A DNA stretch of 45,785 nucleotides from contig DAOTVC010000081.1 in assembly GCA_034437215.1 (NCBI GenBank), forward strand, positions 1 to 45,785. Direction: 5' to 3'. The number at the start of each line of letters is the position of its first letter. Within the stretch, counting starts at the first letter, position 1. The notes beneath the pieces were generated by a model. That model was not told where the DNA came from. It ran no database searches and was given only the letters and a program-made list of their open reading frames with translations. The position numbers were made by a program, and so were the translations under genes. The DNA is from DAOTVC01 sp034437215 (lineage in GTDB: Bacteria > Chloroflexota > Anaerolineae > B4-G1 > SLSP01). Below are positions 25,611 to 33,135 of this stretch, piece after piece.

Positions 25611-26495
25611 ATGAGCAACGGGGGACCTTCAAACGAGGAGCTGGCAAACGTGCTCGAGCGGATCGCGGATCTGCTCGAAGTCCAGGACGAGAACCCCTTC
25701 CGCATCCGCGCCTATCGCCAGGCGGCGGCAAATCTACGGGGTACAGATAGAGACGTAGCGGAATTGGTGAGGCAGGGGGATGAGGAGCAGCTGCAACAGA
25801 TCCCCAATGTCGGCGAGGGGATCGCCGGTCTGCTCGCCGAGTACGTACGGACGGGACGCTCCGACCTTCTGCAGCGGCTGGTCGGCGAAGTTGCGCCAGA
25901 GGAGATCCTGAAGCAGGTGCCGGGCATCGGAGACGAGCTGGCCCGCCGCGTCATCGAGGAGCTCGACGTGCGGAACCTGGAGGCGCTGGAGCAGGCGGCC
26001 CACAACGGGCGGCTGGCAGAGGTGCGGGGCTTCGGCGACGATCGGGTGCGGGCGGTGCGCTTGAGTCTGGCGGGGCTGCTGAGCGGGGCCGCACAGAGCC
26101 GCATGGCGCGCGTGAGCCCAAGAGATCAATCTCAGGAGCGACCCGACCTGGGGCTGCTCCTCGAGATCGACGAGGAGTACCGCCGGAAGGCCGAAGCGGG
26201 CAAATTGAAGCAGATCGCGCCCAAACGCTTCAATCCCGAGAACGAGGCCTGGCTTCCCATCCTGAACACCGAGCGGAAGGGCTGGGACTTCACGGCCCTC
26301 TACTCCAACACGGCTCAAGCCCACGAGCTGGGGAAGACCCACGACTGGGTGGTCATCTACTACGATCGGGAGGGACAGCCCAAAAATCAAGCCACGGTGG
26401 TCACCGAGATGAGCGGTCCGCTGGAGGGGCGGCGCGTCGTCCGCGGTCGTGAGGCGGAGACGAAAGCCTACTACGAATCCCGGTCGGAGAGCTGA
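25611..26495 (+). CDS. Helix-hairpin-helix protein, PolX-like N-terminus without polymerase
   Basis: 294 residues. Residues 1-75 match the 8-kDa-like start of bacterial PolX (ELANVLERIADLLEVQDENP, FRIRAYRQAA); then helix-hairpin-helix units IPNVGEGIAGLLAEYVRTG, VPGIGDELARRVIEEL and VRGFGDDRVRAVR. No nucleotidyl-transferase palm or PHP domain follows. The C-terminal 115 residues form another domain (ending ETKAYYESRSES) with WLPILNTERKGWDFTALYSN and HDWVVIYYD. It is likely a DNA-binding protein, perhaps in repair (inference). ATG chosen for its AAAGGAGGAAAG ribosome site. Monocistronic. Confidence 0.82.
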   Translation: MSNGGPSNEELANVLERIADLLEVQDENPFRIRAYRQAAANLRGTDRDVAELVRQGDEEQLQQIPNVGEGIAGLLAEYVRTGRSDLLQRLVGEVAPEEILKQVPGIGDELARRVIEELDVRNLEALEQAAHNGRLAEVRGFGDDRVRAVRLSLAGLLSGAAQSRMARVSPRDQSQERPDLGLLLEIDEEYRRKAEAGKLKQIAPKRFNPENEAWLPILNTERKGWDFTALYSNTAQAHELGKTHDWVVIYYDREGQPKNQATVVTEMSGPLEGRRVVRGREAETKAYYESRSES

Positions 26496-26512
26496 TCGAG
26501 GGTTCCGCCTGC

Positions 26513-26550
26513 TATGGGTGGGTTTCAGTTGAGTTAAAGCGAGGCGTGAG
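26513..26550 (+). repeat. Family B fragment (left end only), B3
   Basis: TATGGGTGGGTTTCAGTTGA and following bases match the left end of B1 and B2 for about 38 bases; no right end follows. It lies between two convergent genes and abuts the HIT gene stop. Confidence 0.6.
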
Positions 26551-26560
26551 AGAAGAGGCA

Positions 26561-27073
26561 CTAGAGCCCGTTGCTATCCGCTTCTCCGAGGCGCGCGAAG
26601 TGAGGTCGAAGGGCCGTGTAGGTCTCGTCCAGCATCTCGGGGATGACCCGGGTCTGACCGATGGTGGTCATGTAGTTCGCATCGTGGCTCCAGCGGGGCA
26701 CGACGTGCACGTGGAGGTGCTCCGCGACCCCGGCACCGGCCGCGACCCCCTCGTTGATCCCCACGTTGAAGCCCTCCGGAGCGAAAACCTCGCGCAGAAT
26801 CCGCAGGCTCTCCTGCACCAATCGCAGCGTCTCCAACAGAGTCCCGGCATCGAGATCCTCCAATCCCGGGACGTGCTCGCAGGGCACCACCATAAGGTGC
26901 CCGTTGTTGTAAGGATAACGATTGAGGGTGACGTAGGAGCGCAGGCCGCGATAGAGGATGTGCTCCCCCTCATCAGGTTGCTCGAGCTTGGCACAGAAGA
27001 GACAGCCTTCCACCTCATCCCTCCCCTCTCCCTGTAGATAGGACATCCGCCACGGGGCCCAGAGTTGCTTCAT
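26561..27073 (-). CDS. HIT-family nucleotide hydrolase / Ap4A phosphorylase-like
   Basis: 170 residues, cytoplasmic. Starts MKQLWAPWRMSYL, has an N-terminal CLFC zinc-type pair, NRYPYNNGHLMVVPCEHV, and the histidine triad HLHVHVVPRW. This set matches the bacterial HIT subfamily related to mycobacterial Ap4A phosphorylase. Its ATG lies six bases after the atpG remnant stop, with only a poor ribosome site, so it appears to depend on transcription from the ATPase operon. That link may be why the promoter of the decayed operon persists (inference). Confidence 0.88.
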   Translation of the reverse strand: MKQLWAPWRMSYLQGEGRDEVEGCLFCAKLEQPDEGEHILYRGLRSYVTLNRYPYNNGHLMVVPCEHVPGLEDLDAGTLLETLRLVQESLRILREVFAPEGFNVGINEGVAAGAGVAEHLHVHVVPRWSHDANYMTTIGQTRVIPEMLDETYTALRPHFARLGEADSNGL

Positions 27074-27079
27074 ATCCCG

Positions 27080-27628
27080 TTACCTGTCCAACAGCCCGGC
27101 ACCCACGGCCAGCCCCTGCAGCTCCTGGGTGATGGCCTGCCGGCGCAGCCGCTGGAGATCCTGGGTCAGCTCCTCCATGAGCCGCTCGGCGTTATCGGCG
27201 GCCCCTTCCATCAGCTGGTAGCGCGCAGCGTGTTCGGCAGCCGCCGCGTCGAGCAGGAGGGTATAGAGACGAATCGCCGTCCACTGTTCGATCACCCGGG
27301 TGTAGAGCGAGAGGGGATCGGTCTCCACAATGGTGTACTCGGGGAGCTGGGTGGCCCCCCGTCCCTCAGGGATCTCGGGGGGGATGAGCCGCTCTACCTG
27401 GGGCTGGTAGTCGCCAGGGCCCCGGTAGGCGTTGTAGACGAGATCCACCGCGTCGAGATCCTCTCTCTCGAAGCGGCGCAGCCACTGCTGGGTGAGCTCG
27501 TAGGCGAGGGAGAAGGGAATAAGAGCGGTCACCGGAATAGCCCGCACCGTCGCCAGCTCCGACGCACCGGCACATCCATCCACCCCTGAAAGGCTCTGCC
27601 GCGATGCACTCGATAGATAAGCACCCAC
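27080..27628 (-). pseudogene. atpG: ATP synthase gamma subunit remnant (C-terminal half)
   Basis: The open frame covers 182 codons, but only from about residue 22 (near 27565) does it match F1 gamma: TALIPFSLAYELTQQWLRRF, then AEHAARYQLMEGAADNAERL and QAITQELQGLAVGAGLL, the conserved C-terminal helix. The N-terminal helix and about the first half of the subunit are absent. The 20 residues before the match come from out-of-frame atpR sequence. Normal length is about 285-300. Gamma cannot function as a rotor without the N-terminal helix, so this is a remnant, unless the window contains an assembly join. Confidence 0.85.
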
Positions 27629-28155
27629 CGGGTCAACATGAGTCCGGCGAAAGCAACCAGGCCGCCGACGGCGCTCGCCCGCAGGGCCAGGATGAAGAGT
27701 CCGGCGATGGCCAACAGGCGAAAGAGACCGGACACCCCACGAGCAGCAGCCCCCTCGTGGAGGAGAGCCGGCTCGCCGTCCAGACGTGGCTCACCATCGT
27801 GAGCCACCCCACAAAGACCCCGGCGACCAACCAGAGGAGGTACTCCACGCCACTTCACGACCTCGACGTCCCTCTCAGTCTCAGCATCCTCGATCTCCAG
27901 GACGGCCTTCGGCCGGCGCTCGCGGGTCGCCAGCCACCGGTTGAAGCGCAAGATGCTGTAAAAACCGGCAAAGATCCCGAAGACCAACAGGCCCAGGGTG
28001 AAGACGTAGCGTGTCCCCAGCCAGCGGTCGAGAAAGTGACCGAGCAGCACGCCCAGGAAGATGGGCAGGGCGAGCTCCCAGCCCAAGCTGCTGGCTCGCG
28101 CCGCCTCCTGGGCCAACAGGCGCACCCAGCTGGGATTATCCTGCCTCTTCGTCAT
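27529..28155 (-). CDS. atpQ: N-ATPase AtpQ/AtpI-like small membrane protein, run-on frame
   Basis: The frame is open for 208 codons, but the recognisable protein is the first 75-105 residues: basic N-terminus, then two helices in SLGWELALPIFLGVLLGHFL and YVFTLGLLVFGIFAGFYSIL, as in AtpI/AtpQ proteins that assist c-ring assembly and Mg uptake. The remainder reads through atpR without a stop; after a frameshift there it carries the true atpR C-terminal residues. Start overlaps atpC by 20 bases. Position after epsilon is the N-ATPase order (D-C-Q-R). Without a c ring downstream it has no visible job. Confidence 0.7.
   Translation of the reverse strand: MTKRQDNPSWVRLLAQEAARASSLGWELALPIFLGVLLGHFLDRWLGTRYVFTLGLLVFGIFAGFYSILRFNRWLATRERRPKAVLEIEDAETERDVEVVKWRGVPPLVGRRGLCGVAHDGEPRLDGEPALLHEGAAARGVSGLFRLLAIAGLFILALRASAVGGLVAFAGLMLTRWVLIYRVHRGRAFQGWMDVPVRRSWRRCGLFR
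27565..27848 (-). pseudogene. atpR: N-ATPase AtpR, frameshifted and truncated
   Basis: From a GTG at 27848 the frame gives VEYLLWLVAGVFVGWLTMVS and then loses sense after LSSTRG. One base added to the G-run near 27765 moves it into the frame that encodes VSGLFRLLAIAGLFILALRA and FAGLMLTRWVLIYRVHRG, which are the remaining helices of an AtpR-type protein. A one-base loss in a homopolymer can be a real mutation or a sequencing error. Just after these helices the sequence jumps to the gamma subunit; the usual atpB-E-F-A genes are absent. Confidence 0.65.
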
Positions 28156-28504
28156 CGGCTCCCGCCACCACCTCTTCGGGGTCGGCGCTCAGGGACTCCA
28201 TGAGCGCGCGGGCCAACCGATCGAAACGCTCGGCCTCCTCCACTTCCTCCTCGACCTCCGGTAATTGCAGAGCGCCTGAACCGGGGGTGAAGAGGGTCAC
28301 CTCGCCCGACAGGATCTTGAGGACGCCCGCCTCGTTGGCGTACTCGAGGGGCCCGGCGATCGTCTCAGCGACCAGGGGGGCGTGCCCCGGATAGATCACC
28401 AGAGGCAGGTTGTCGGCCAACTCGACCCTGATCCGCTGCACGTCCGAGGCCTCGAGCAGGGTCTCGACGGGCGTGAGGACGGTCAGCGCCAGCCGCTCGC
28501 TCAC
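28136..28504 (-). CDS. atpC: ATP synthase epsilon subunit (N-ATPase operon)
   Basis: 122 residues, the beta-sandwich N-terminal domain of F1 epsilon: LALTVLTPVETLLEASDVQR, LVIYPGHAPLVAET (the usual GxHApL motif) and LKILSGEVTLFTPG, then an acidic helix. GTG start overlaps the beta-subunit TGA (GTGA). An intact gene, but its partners gamma and c ring are not complete in this operon. Confidence 0.86.
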   Translation of the reverse strand: MSERLALTVLTPVETLLEASDVQRIRVELADNLPLVIYPGHAPLVAETIAGPLEYANEAGVLKILSGEVTLFTPGSGALQLPEVEEEVEEAERFDRLARALMESLSADPEEVVAGADDEEAG

Positions 28505-29919
28505 GCCGGCACCTGCTCTTCCTCGGACTCGAGGTCCGCGGCCTGCTCAAGGACATCATCGATCGTCCCGGTCATGTAGAAAGCCTGTTCGGGCAGGTCG
28601 TCGTGCCGGCCCTCCAGGATCTCCCTGAAACCGCGCAGAGTCTCCTCCAGCCGCACGAACTTTCCGGGCATGCCCGTGAAGCGCTCGGCGACGAAGAAGG
28701 GCTGTGTGAGGAAGCGCTGAATGCGCCGGGCGCGCGCCACCGTCGTCCGATCCTGCTCGTTCAGCTCATCGATCCCCAGAATGGCGATGACGTCCTGCAG
28801 CTCCTCGTACCGGGCGAGGATGGCCCGCACCTCTGTGGCGATCTCGTAGTGCTCCTCGCCCACGTACTCGGGCGCCAGCAGGGTGCTGCTGGAGTCCAGG
28901 GGATCGATGGCAGGGTAGAAGCCCCGGCTGGCCTGCCGGCGCGAGAGGATGGTTGCGGCGTCCAGATGGGCAAAGGTCGCTACGACGGCGGGATCGGTCA
29001 TATCGTCGGCGGGGACGTAGACGGCCTGGATGGAGGTGCTGCTCCCCTGGTTCGTCGTCGTGATCCGCTCCTGCAGCTCTCCCATCTCCGTCTGCAGGGT
29101 CGGCTGGTAGCCCACCTCACTGGGCAGGCGTCCCAACAGCGCCGAGACCTCCATCCCCGCCTGGATGTAGCGGAAGATGTTGTCGATGAAGACGAGGGCA
29201 TTGCGCCGTTCCTTGTCCCGGAAGAATTCCGCCATCGTCATGGCGGTCAGGGGCACGCGCAGACGCGCGCCCGGCGGCTCGTTCATCTGCCCGAAGACCA
29301 GCACCGTACTCTCCAGCACACCGCTCTCCTGCATGTCGAGCCACAGGTCGTTCCCCTCGCGGGTGCGCTCCCCCACCCCGGCAAAGAGCGCGATACCCTC
29401 GTGCTCCTTGATCGTGTGGCGCATCAGCTCGATCATCAGCAGCGTCTTGCCCACACCCGCGCCGCCGAAGAGCCCCACCTTTCCCCCCTGCGGATAGGGG
29501 GTCAGCAGGTCGATGGCCTTGAGACCCGTCACGAAGGGCTCCGACACCACAAGCTGCTCCCGCAGGGGCGGAGATTCAACGTGAATGGGGTGTTGCGGTG
29601 CGTCCTCAGGAGCCGGTTTCTCATCGATAGGAGCGCCCAGCACGTTGAACATCCGGCCCAGGGTCTGGGGCCCGACGGGCACGCGGATGGGATATCCGGT
29701 GTCGCGCACGAGAAGCCCGCGGCGCAGCCCGGCGGTCCCGCCCATGGCGATCCCCCGCACGGTGCGCGGGTCGACGTGCTCCTGCACCTCCACCACCAAC
29801 TCGGGGTCCCGGTCACGCTCGACGACCAGAGCGTTGTTGATGCTGGGCAGATCTCCGGTGGGGAACTCGGCGTCGACCACGACGCCCACGACACGCACGA
29901 CGGTTCCGGTGATGTCCAA
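28501..29919 (-). CDS. atpD: ATP synthase beta subunit, N-ATPase type
   Basis: 472 residues, full length, no internal stops. Barrel domain, P-loop GGAGVGKT at 152-159, GERTREGNDLW catalytic Glu segment, ALVFIDNIFRYIQAG Walker B, and SEVGYQPTLQTEMGELQERI (DELSEED-type region EELQDVIAILGIDELNEQD near 390). TTG start, chosen because AGGAG lies eight bases upstream and it gives the canonical GTVVRVVG beginning. Beta first, followed by epsilon, Q and R, is the N-ATPase (second, probably Na+-linked) operon order rather than the standard atpBEFHAGDC order. Catalysis needs alpha, which is missing here. Confidence 0.93.
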   Translation of the reverse strand: MDITGTVVRVVGVVVDAEFPTGDLPSINNALVVERDRDPELVVEVQEHVDPRTVRGIAMGGTAGLRRGLLVRDTGYPIRVPVGPQTLGRMFNVLGAPIDEKPAPEDAPQHPIHVESPPLREQLVVSEPFVTGLKAIDLLTPYPQGGKVGLFGGAGVGKTLLMIELMRHTIKEHEGIALFAGVGERTREGNDLWLDMQESGVLESTVLVFGQMNEPPGARLRVPLTAMTMAEFFRDKERRNALVFIDNIFRYIQAGMEVSALLGRLPSEVGYQPTLQTEMGELQERITTTNQGSSTSIQAVYVPADDMTDPAVVATFAHLDAATILSRRQASRGFYPAIDPLDSSSTLLAPEYVGEEHYEIATEVRAILARYEELQDVIAILGIDELNEQDRTTVARARRIQRFLTQPFFVAERFTGMPGKFVRLEETLRGFREILEGRHDDLPEQAFYMTGTIDDVLEQAADLESEEEQVPA

Positions 29920-29963
29920 ACGATTGACTCCTCAGAAGAACTCTAGCCACGGTTACCGCACCC

Positions 29964-29991
29964 AGTATACTAGCTTGAAAAGAAGATGCAA
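29964..29991 (-). promoter_or_regulatory. Promoter of the atpD operon
   Basis: On the minus strand TTGCAT, 16-base spacer, TATACT, about 45 bases before the TTG start of atpD. Confidence 0.5.
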
Positions 29992-30076
29992 ATCTCCATA
30001 AAGCCGGGGGAGGCGTCAAAGTCTCGCTTTTTGCGTGGCCTTGAGGCGTACCCCGTCGCCCTGTAGAAAGCGCAGG

Positions 30077-30105
30077 TTGGACAATTCTCTAACTTCGTGT
30101 ATCAT
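30077..30105 (+). promoter_or_regulatory. Promoter of mreB
   Basis: TTGGAC, 17-base spacer, TATCAT; 47 bases before the mreB ATG. Divergent from the atpD promoter about 90 bases away. Confidence 0.65.
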
Positions 30106-30152
30106 CATCATTTGGATAACCAAGACATGAGACAGAGATAAGGCAGAAAAAG

Positions 30153-31166
30153 ATGCCACTGAAAGCCGAGTTAGGAATCGACCTGGGAACGGTCAACGTG
30201 CTCGTCTACGTCCGTGGACGGGGCATCGTCTTGCAAGAGCCCTCGGTCGTCGCTCAGGAGTTAAGCACCGGACGTGTGGTTGCTGTGGGCGACGAGGCGC
30301 GGGCCATGATGGGGCGCTCGCCGGAGACGATGCAGGTGCGCCGCCCCCTCCGCGACGGCGTCATCGCCGACTACCGGGTCACCCGGGACATGATCGCCCG
30401 CTTTATCGAGAGGGCCATCGGGAAGCGCACGCGCCTCTTCAAGCCCTCGGTGATGGTCACCGTGCCCTTCGGCGTGACCCAGGTGGAGAGCCGCGCCGTA
30501 CACCAGGCGACCCTGGAAGCGGGGGCCGGCAAAGCCTATCGAATTCCTGAACCGCTCGCGGGCGCCATCGGGGCGGGCCTGCCTATCAACACCCCCGGCG
30601 GGCACATGATCGTCGACCTCGGGGGGGGCACCAGCGAGGCTGCCGTCCTCTCCGTCTACGGCGTGGTGACCTCGGCAGCCGTGCGCGTGGGCGGGGTACG
30701 CATGGACGAGGCCATCGCGGCTTACGTGCGCCGCAAGTACAACCTCATGATCGGCTTACCCACCGCCGAGAACGCCAAGATCCGCGTCGGTTCGGCCCTC
30801 CCCCTGGAGGACGAACCCCTGCGCATGGAGGTCCAGGGACGCGACCAGGTCTCGGGGCTGCCGCGCAGCGTGGAGATCACGACCGACGACATCGTGGAGG
30901 CACTGGAAGAGCCCCTGGGGCTGATCATCGGCATGGTGCGCTCCGTGCTGGAGCGTACCCCTCCCGAGCTCGCTTCCGACATCATCGATCGGGGTATGAC
31001 GATGATCGGCGGCGGCTCCCTGCTCCGCAACGTGGACCAGCTCCTCACCCAGGAGACCGGCGTCCCCGTCTACGTCGCCGACGCGCCGATGGCCTGCGTC
31101 GCCGTGGGGGCCGGAAAGGCCCACGCCATCCTGCCCATCCTCCAGCGCACCCTCAGCGAGATATAA
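30153..31166 (+). CDS. mreB: Rod shape-determining protein MreB
   Basis: 337 residues, actin-fold ATPase that organises side-wall peptidoglycan synthesis at the inner membrane. Phosphate 1 loop GIDLGTVNVLVYV, connect region, phosphate 2 DLGGGTSEAAVLS, and the adenosine motif MIGGGSLLRNVD. The GTVNVLVYVRGRGIVL start is typical, with Val in place of the more usual Ala/Thr. Starts 47 bases after a good promoter. No mreC/mreD follow, so this is a solitary copy, perhaps a paralogue of a main mreBCD operon (inference). Confidence 0.94.
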   Translation: MPLKAELGIDLGTVNVLVYVRGRGIVLQEPSVVAQELSTGRVVAVGDEARAMMGRSPETMQVRRPLRDGVIADYRVTRDMIARFIERAIGKRTRLFKPSVMVTVPFGVTQVESRAVHQATLEAGAGKAYRIPEPLAGAIGAGLPINTPGGHMIVDLGGGTSEAAVLSVYGVVTSAAVRVGGVRMDEAIAAYVRRKYNLMIGLPTAENAKIRVGSALPLEDEPLRMEVQGRDQVSGLPRSVEITTDDIVEALEEPLGLIIGMVRSVLERTPPELASDIIDRGMTMIGGGSLLRNVDQLLTQETGVPVYVADAPMACVAVGAGKAHAILPILQRTLSEI

Positions 31167-31633
31167 CGGCCTTGGCTCTCCAGGATTTCGCCGGGTACAA
31201 CAGGGCCGTTTGCCACGCGTTGCCTGCCACAACGCAGGAAAGGTCTGGTACGTCCCACCGCAGCAGCCATTCTGGCTAGTTTTAGAGCCTCTCACCCCAC
31301 CCCCCGGCGAAACTCAAAAGACCCACGGCCTTTCAGGAGGTCTCCCAAACGCGCAACTGGGTCACGGTCACGCGTTTTCTCTTGTAAGGGCCTGATACCC
31401 GAGCGGCGGCTGTAGAGAGGTCGCTGCCCCTTCCCACAAACGTCTGGCGTATTCATAGGGGTAAATCCGTTAACAACAGGTTATCACACCGCCAGGGCTA
31501 TCGCTCTTAGCACACTTTCTCCAGCGCGTTACCTGGTACGCCGCTGAAGCGGCTCTTTTATCCCCGCCCTTTAGGCCGTATTTCTGCGATCAGAGGTCAA
31601 ATGCGCTAGCCCTCATCACACTGCCGGCAGACG
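31167..31633. other. 467-base intergenic region after mreB, no gene seen
   Basis: No convincing ORF, tRNA or known RNA fold found by eye. A five-base-pair hairpin (GCCGC-TGAA-GCGGC) followed by TCTTTTAT at 31540-31560 might terminate transcription. Base use is mixed and the region lacks the A/B/C repeats. Confidence 0.4.
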
Positions 31634-31661
31634 TTGCTAACCAAATGGGTTGTGGTAAAAT
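31634..31661 (+). promoter_or_regulatory. Promoter of the MacAB-like operon
   Basis: TTGCTA, 16-base spacer, TAAAAT. The last base of the -10 overlaps the palindromic operator that follows, the usual geometry for repression. Confidence 0.65.
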
Positions 31662-31688
31662 GACCGCGGTCATGTTTGACCGGAGTCA
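31660..31688 (+). promoter_or_regulatory. Twin palindromic operator at the efflux promoter
   Basis: Perfect 14-base palindrome ATGACCGCGGTCAT (31660-31673), then a second inverted repeat TGAC-CGGA-GTCA at 31677-31688, centres 16 bases apart. This is the size and placement of a TetR-family site. No tetR gene is in the window. Confidence 0.65.
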
Positions 31689-31707
31689 GTCATAGCGGGA
31701 GGGCAGG

Positions 31708-33135
31708 ATGAAAGGAATGTGGCGCTGGGTTATTGTAGGCGTGGTGGTTATCGGCGTCGTGGGGGGGTTCCTCTGGTTTCGCAATCGGGGTGATCGCAAT
31801 ACCGGGCAGGAGGTACTGCGGACCGCCGAAGTGGTGCGGGACGACCTGGAGATCACCGTATCGGCGAGCGGTAATATTATTGCCAACAGAAAAGTGGATC
31901 TCAATTTCGACAGTAGGGCTGAGGTCGTTGCTATCAACGTTGAAGTAGGAGAGTACGCTGAGGAGGGTGACGTACTGGCGCGCCTGGACACCACGGATCT
32001 AGAACGCGCTGTTACTCAAGCTGAGGTGAGCTTAGCACAGGTCGAGTTACGTAAAGAACAACTCGAAGAGCCTACCGACGAGGAGGATCTTCGTCGTGCG
32101 CAGAATCAGGTCAATCAAGCAGCCAACAATCTCCAAGTTGCACAGCTCAACCAGACGCAAGTCCTCAGCAGCAGTCTTCTTAACGAAGATTTGCAAAGCG
32201 CGCGCGATCGCTTCAACGACCTGGAGACCCAGTATGGGATGCGTCAGATGGAGTTCGAACAGGGAGAAGTCAGTGATTGGACCCGAGATCGGGCTCGTGA
32301 ACGTGCTGAAAACGCCTATTGGGAAATGATTCGCTTAGAACAGCAGGCACAACTGGAGCAAGAGCGTGCCCAGAACGAAGTTACTCAGGCTTGGAATGCC
32401 TATCAAGAGGCTCGAGACCGTCTGGAAACGCTTGAGAAGAACGCAGACCCCCTTGAAATTGAGAGCCGCAACCTGGACATCAGAGCGGCGGAACTCTCCC
32501 TGGAGCGTGCACAGGACAACCTCGAAGCCGCCCTGCTCACCGCCCCCTTCGACGGCTTGGTCGCGGACGTCAACCTGCAGGCAGGGGTGCAGGCGCCCAC
32601 CACCCTGCCCGCCCTCACCCTGGTGGACGACACCCTCTTCTTCGTGGAGGTGACGGTGGACGAGACCGACATCGGGAAGCTGGAAATCGGGCAGGCGGTC
32701 GAGGTCATCGTCGACGCCTACCCCGGTGAGACTCTGGCGGGCACCGTCGTGACCATCGCCCCGGCCCCCGCCACGACCGGCGGCAACGTCGGCATCGTCT
32801 CCTACCCGGTGCGCATCCGCCTGGAGCCCGCCGAGGAGGTGCAGGTGCGCGACGGCATGACCGCCAGCGTGCTCATCCGCACCCGGCGCCTGGAGGACGT
32901 GCTCCTCGTCCCCAACTGGGCCGTCCGCACCGACCAAGACAGCCAGGGAACCTACACCTACTGCTACTGTGTGGAGGCCGGGCAGCCGGTGCGGCGGGAG
33001 GTCACCATCGGCGCCCGCAACGAGCAGTTCACCCAGATCCTCGATGGTCTGGAGGCAGGGGACGTCGTGGCGCTGGTGACCGAAGAGCGCAGCAACCTCT
33101 TCGAACTCGGCGGGGGCCCGCCCTCGAGGAACTGA
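31708..33135 (+). CDS. HlyD/MacA-type membrane fusion (adaptor) protein
   Basis: 475 residues. N-terminal helix (about 5-23), lipoyl half-motif VSASGNIIANRKVDLNFDSR, long charged coiled coil (about 100-265), second lipoyl half ALLTAPFDGLVADVNLQAG, beta-barrel and membrane-proximal parts (VTVDETDIGKLEIGQAVEV and VLLVPNWAVR). Adaptor of an ABC efflux system with the two genes downstream. ATG with GGGAGGG upstream. Codon third positions in 31850-32480 are visibly richer in A/T than in the rest of the gene and in its neighbours, as if the adaptor were a mosaic. Confidence 0.92.
   Translation: MKGMWRWVIVGVVVIGVVGGFLWFRNRGDRNTGQEVLRTAEVVRDDLEITVSASGNIIANRKVDLNFDSRAEVVAINVEVGEYAEEGDVLARLDTTDLERAVTQAEVSLAQVELRKEQLEEPTDEEDLRRAQNQVNQAANNLQVAQLNQTQVLSSSLLNEDLQSARDRFNDLETQYGMRQMEFEQGEVSDWTRDRARERAENAYWEMIRLEQQAQLEQERAQNEVTQAWNAYQEARDRLETLEKNADPLEIESRNLDIRAAELSLERAQDNLEAALLTAPFDGLVADVNLQAGVQAPTTLPALTLVDDTLFFVEVTVDETDIGKLEIGQAVEVIVDAYPGETLAGTVVTIAPAPATTGGNVGIVSYPVRIRLEPAEEVQVRDGMTASVLIRTRRLEDVLLVPNWAVRTDQDSQGTYTYCYCVEAGQPVRREVTIGARNEQFTQILDGLEAGDVVALVTEERSNLFELGGGPPSRN

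Noticed and set aside
27529..28155. A genuine 208-residue AtpQ-R fusion protein
   Set aside because: The frame passes through atpR in the wrong phase and only regains sense after the frameshift point, so the long frame is accidental.
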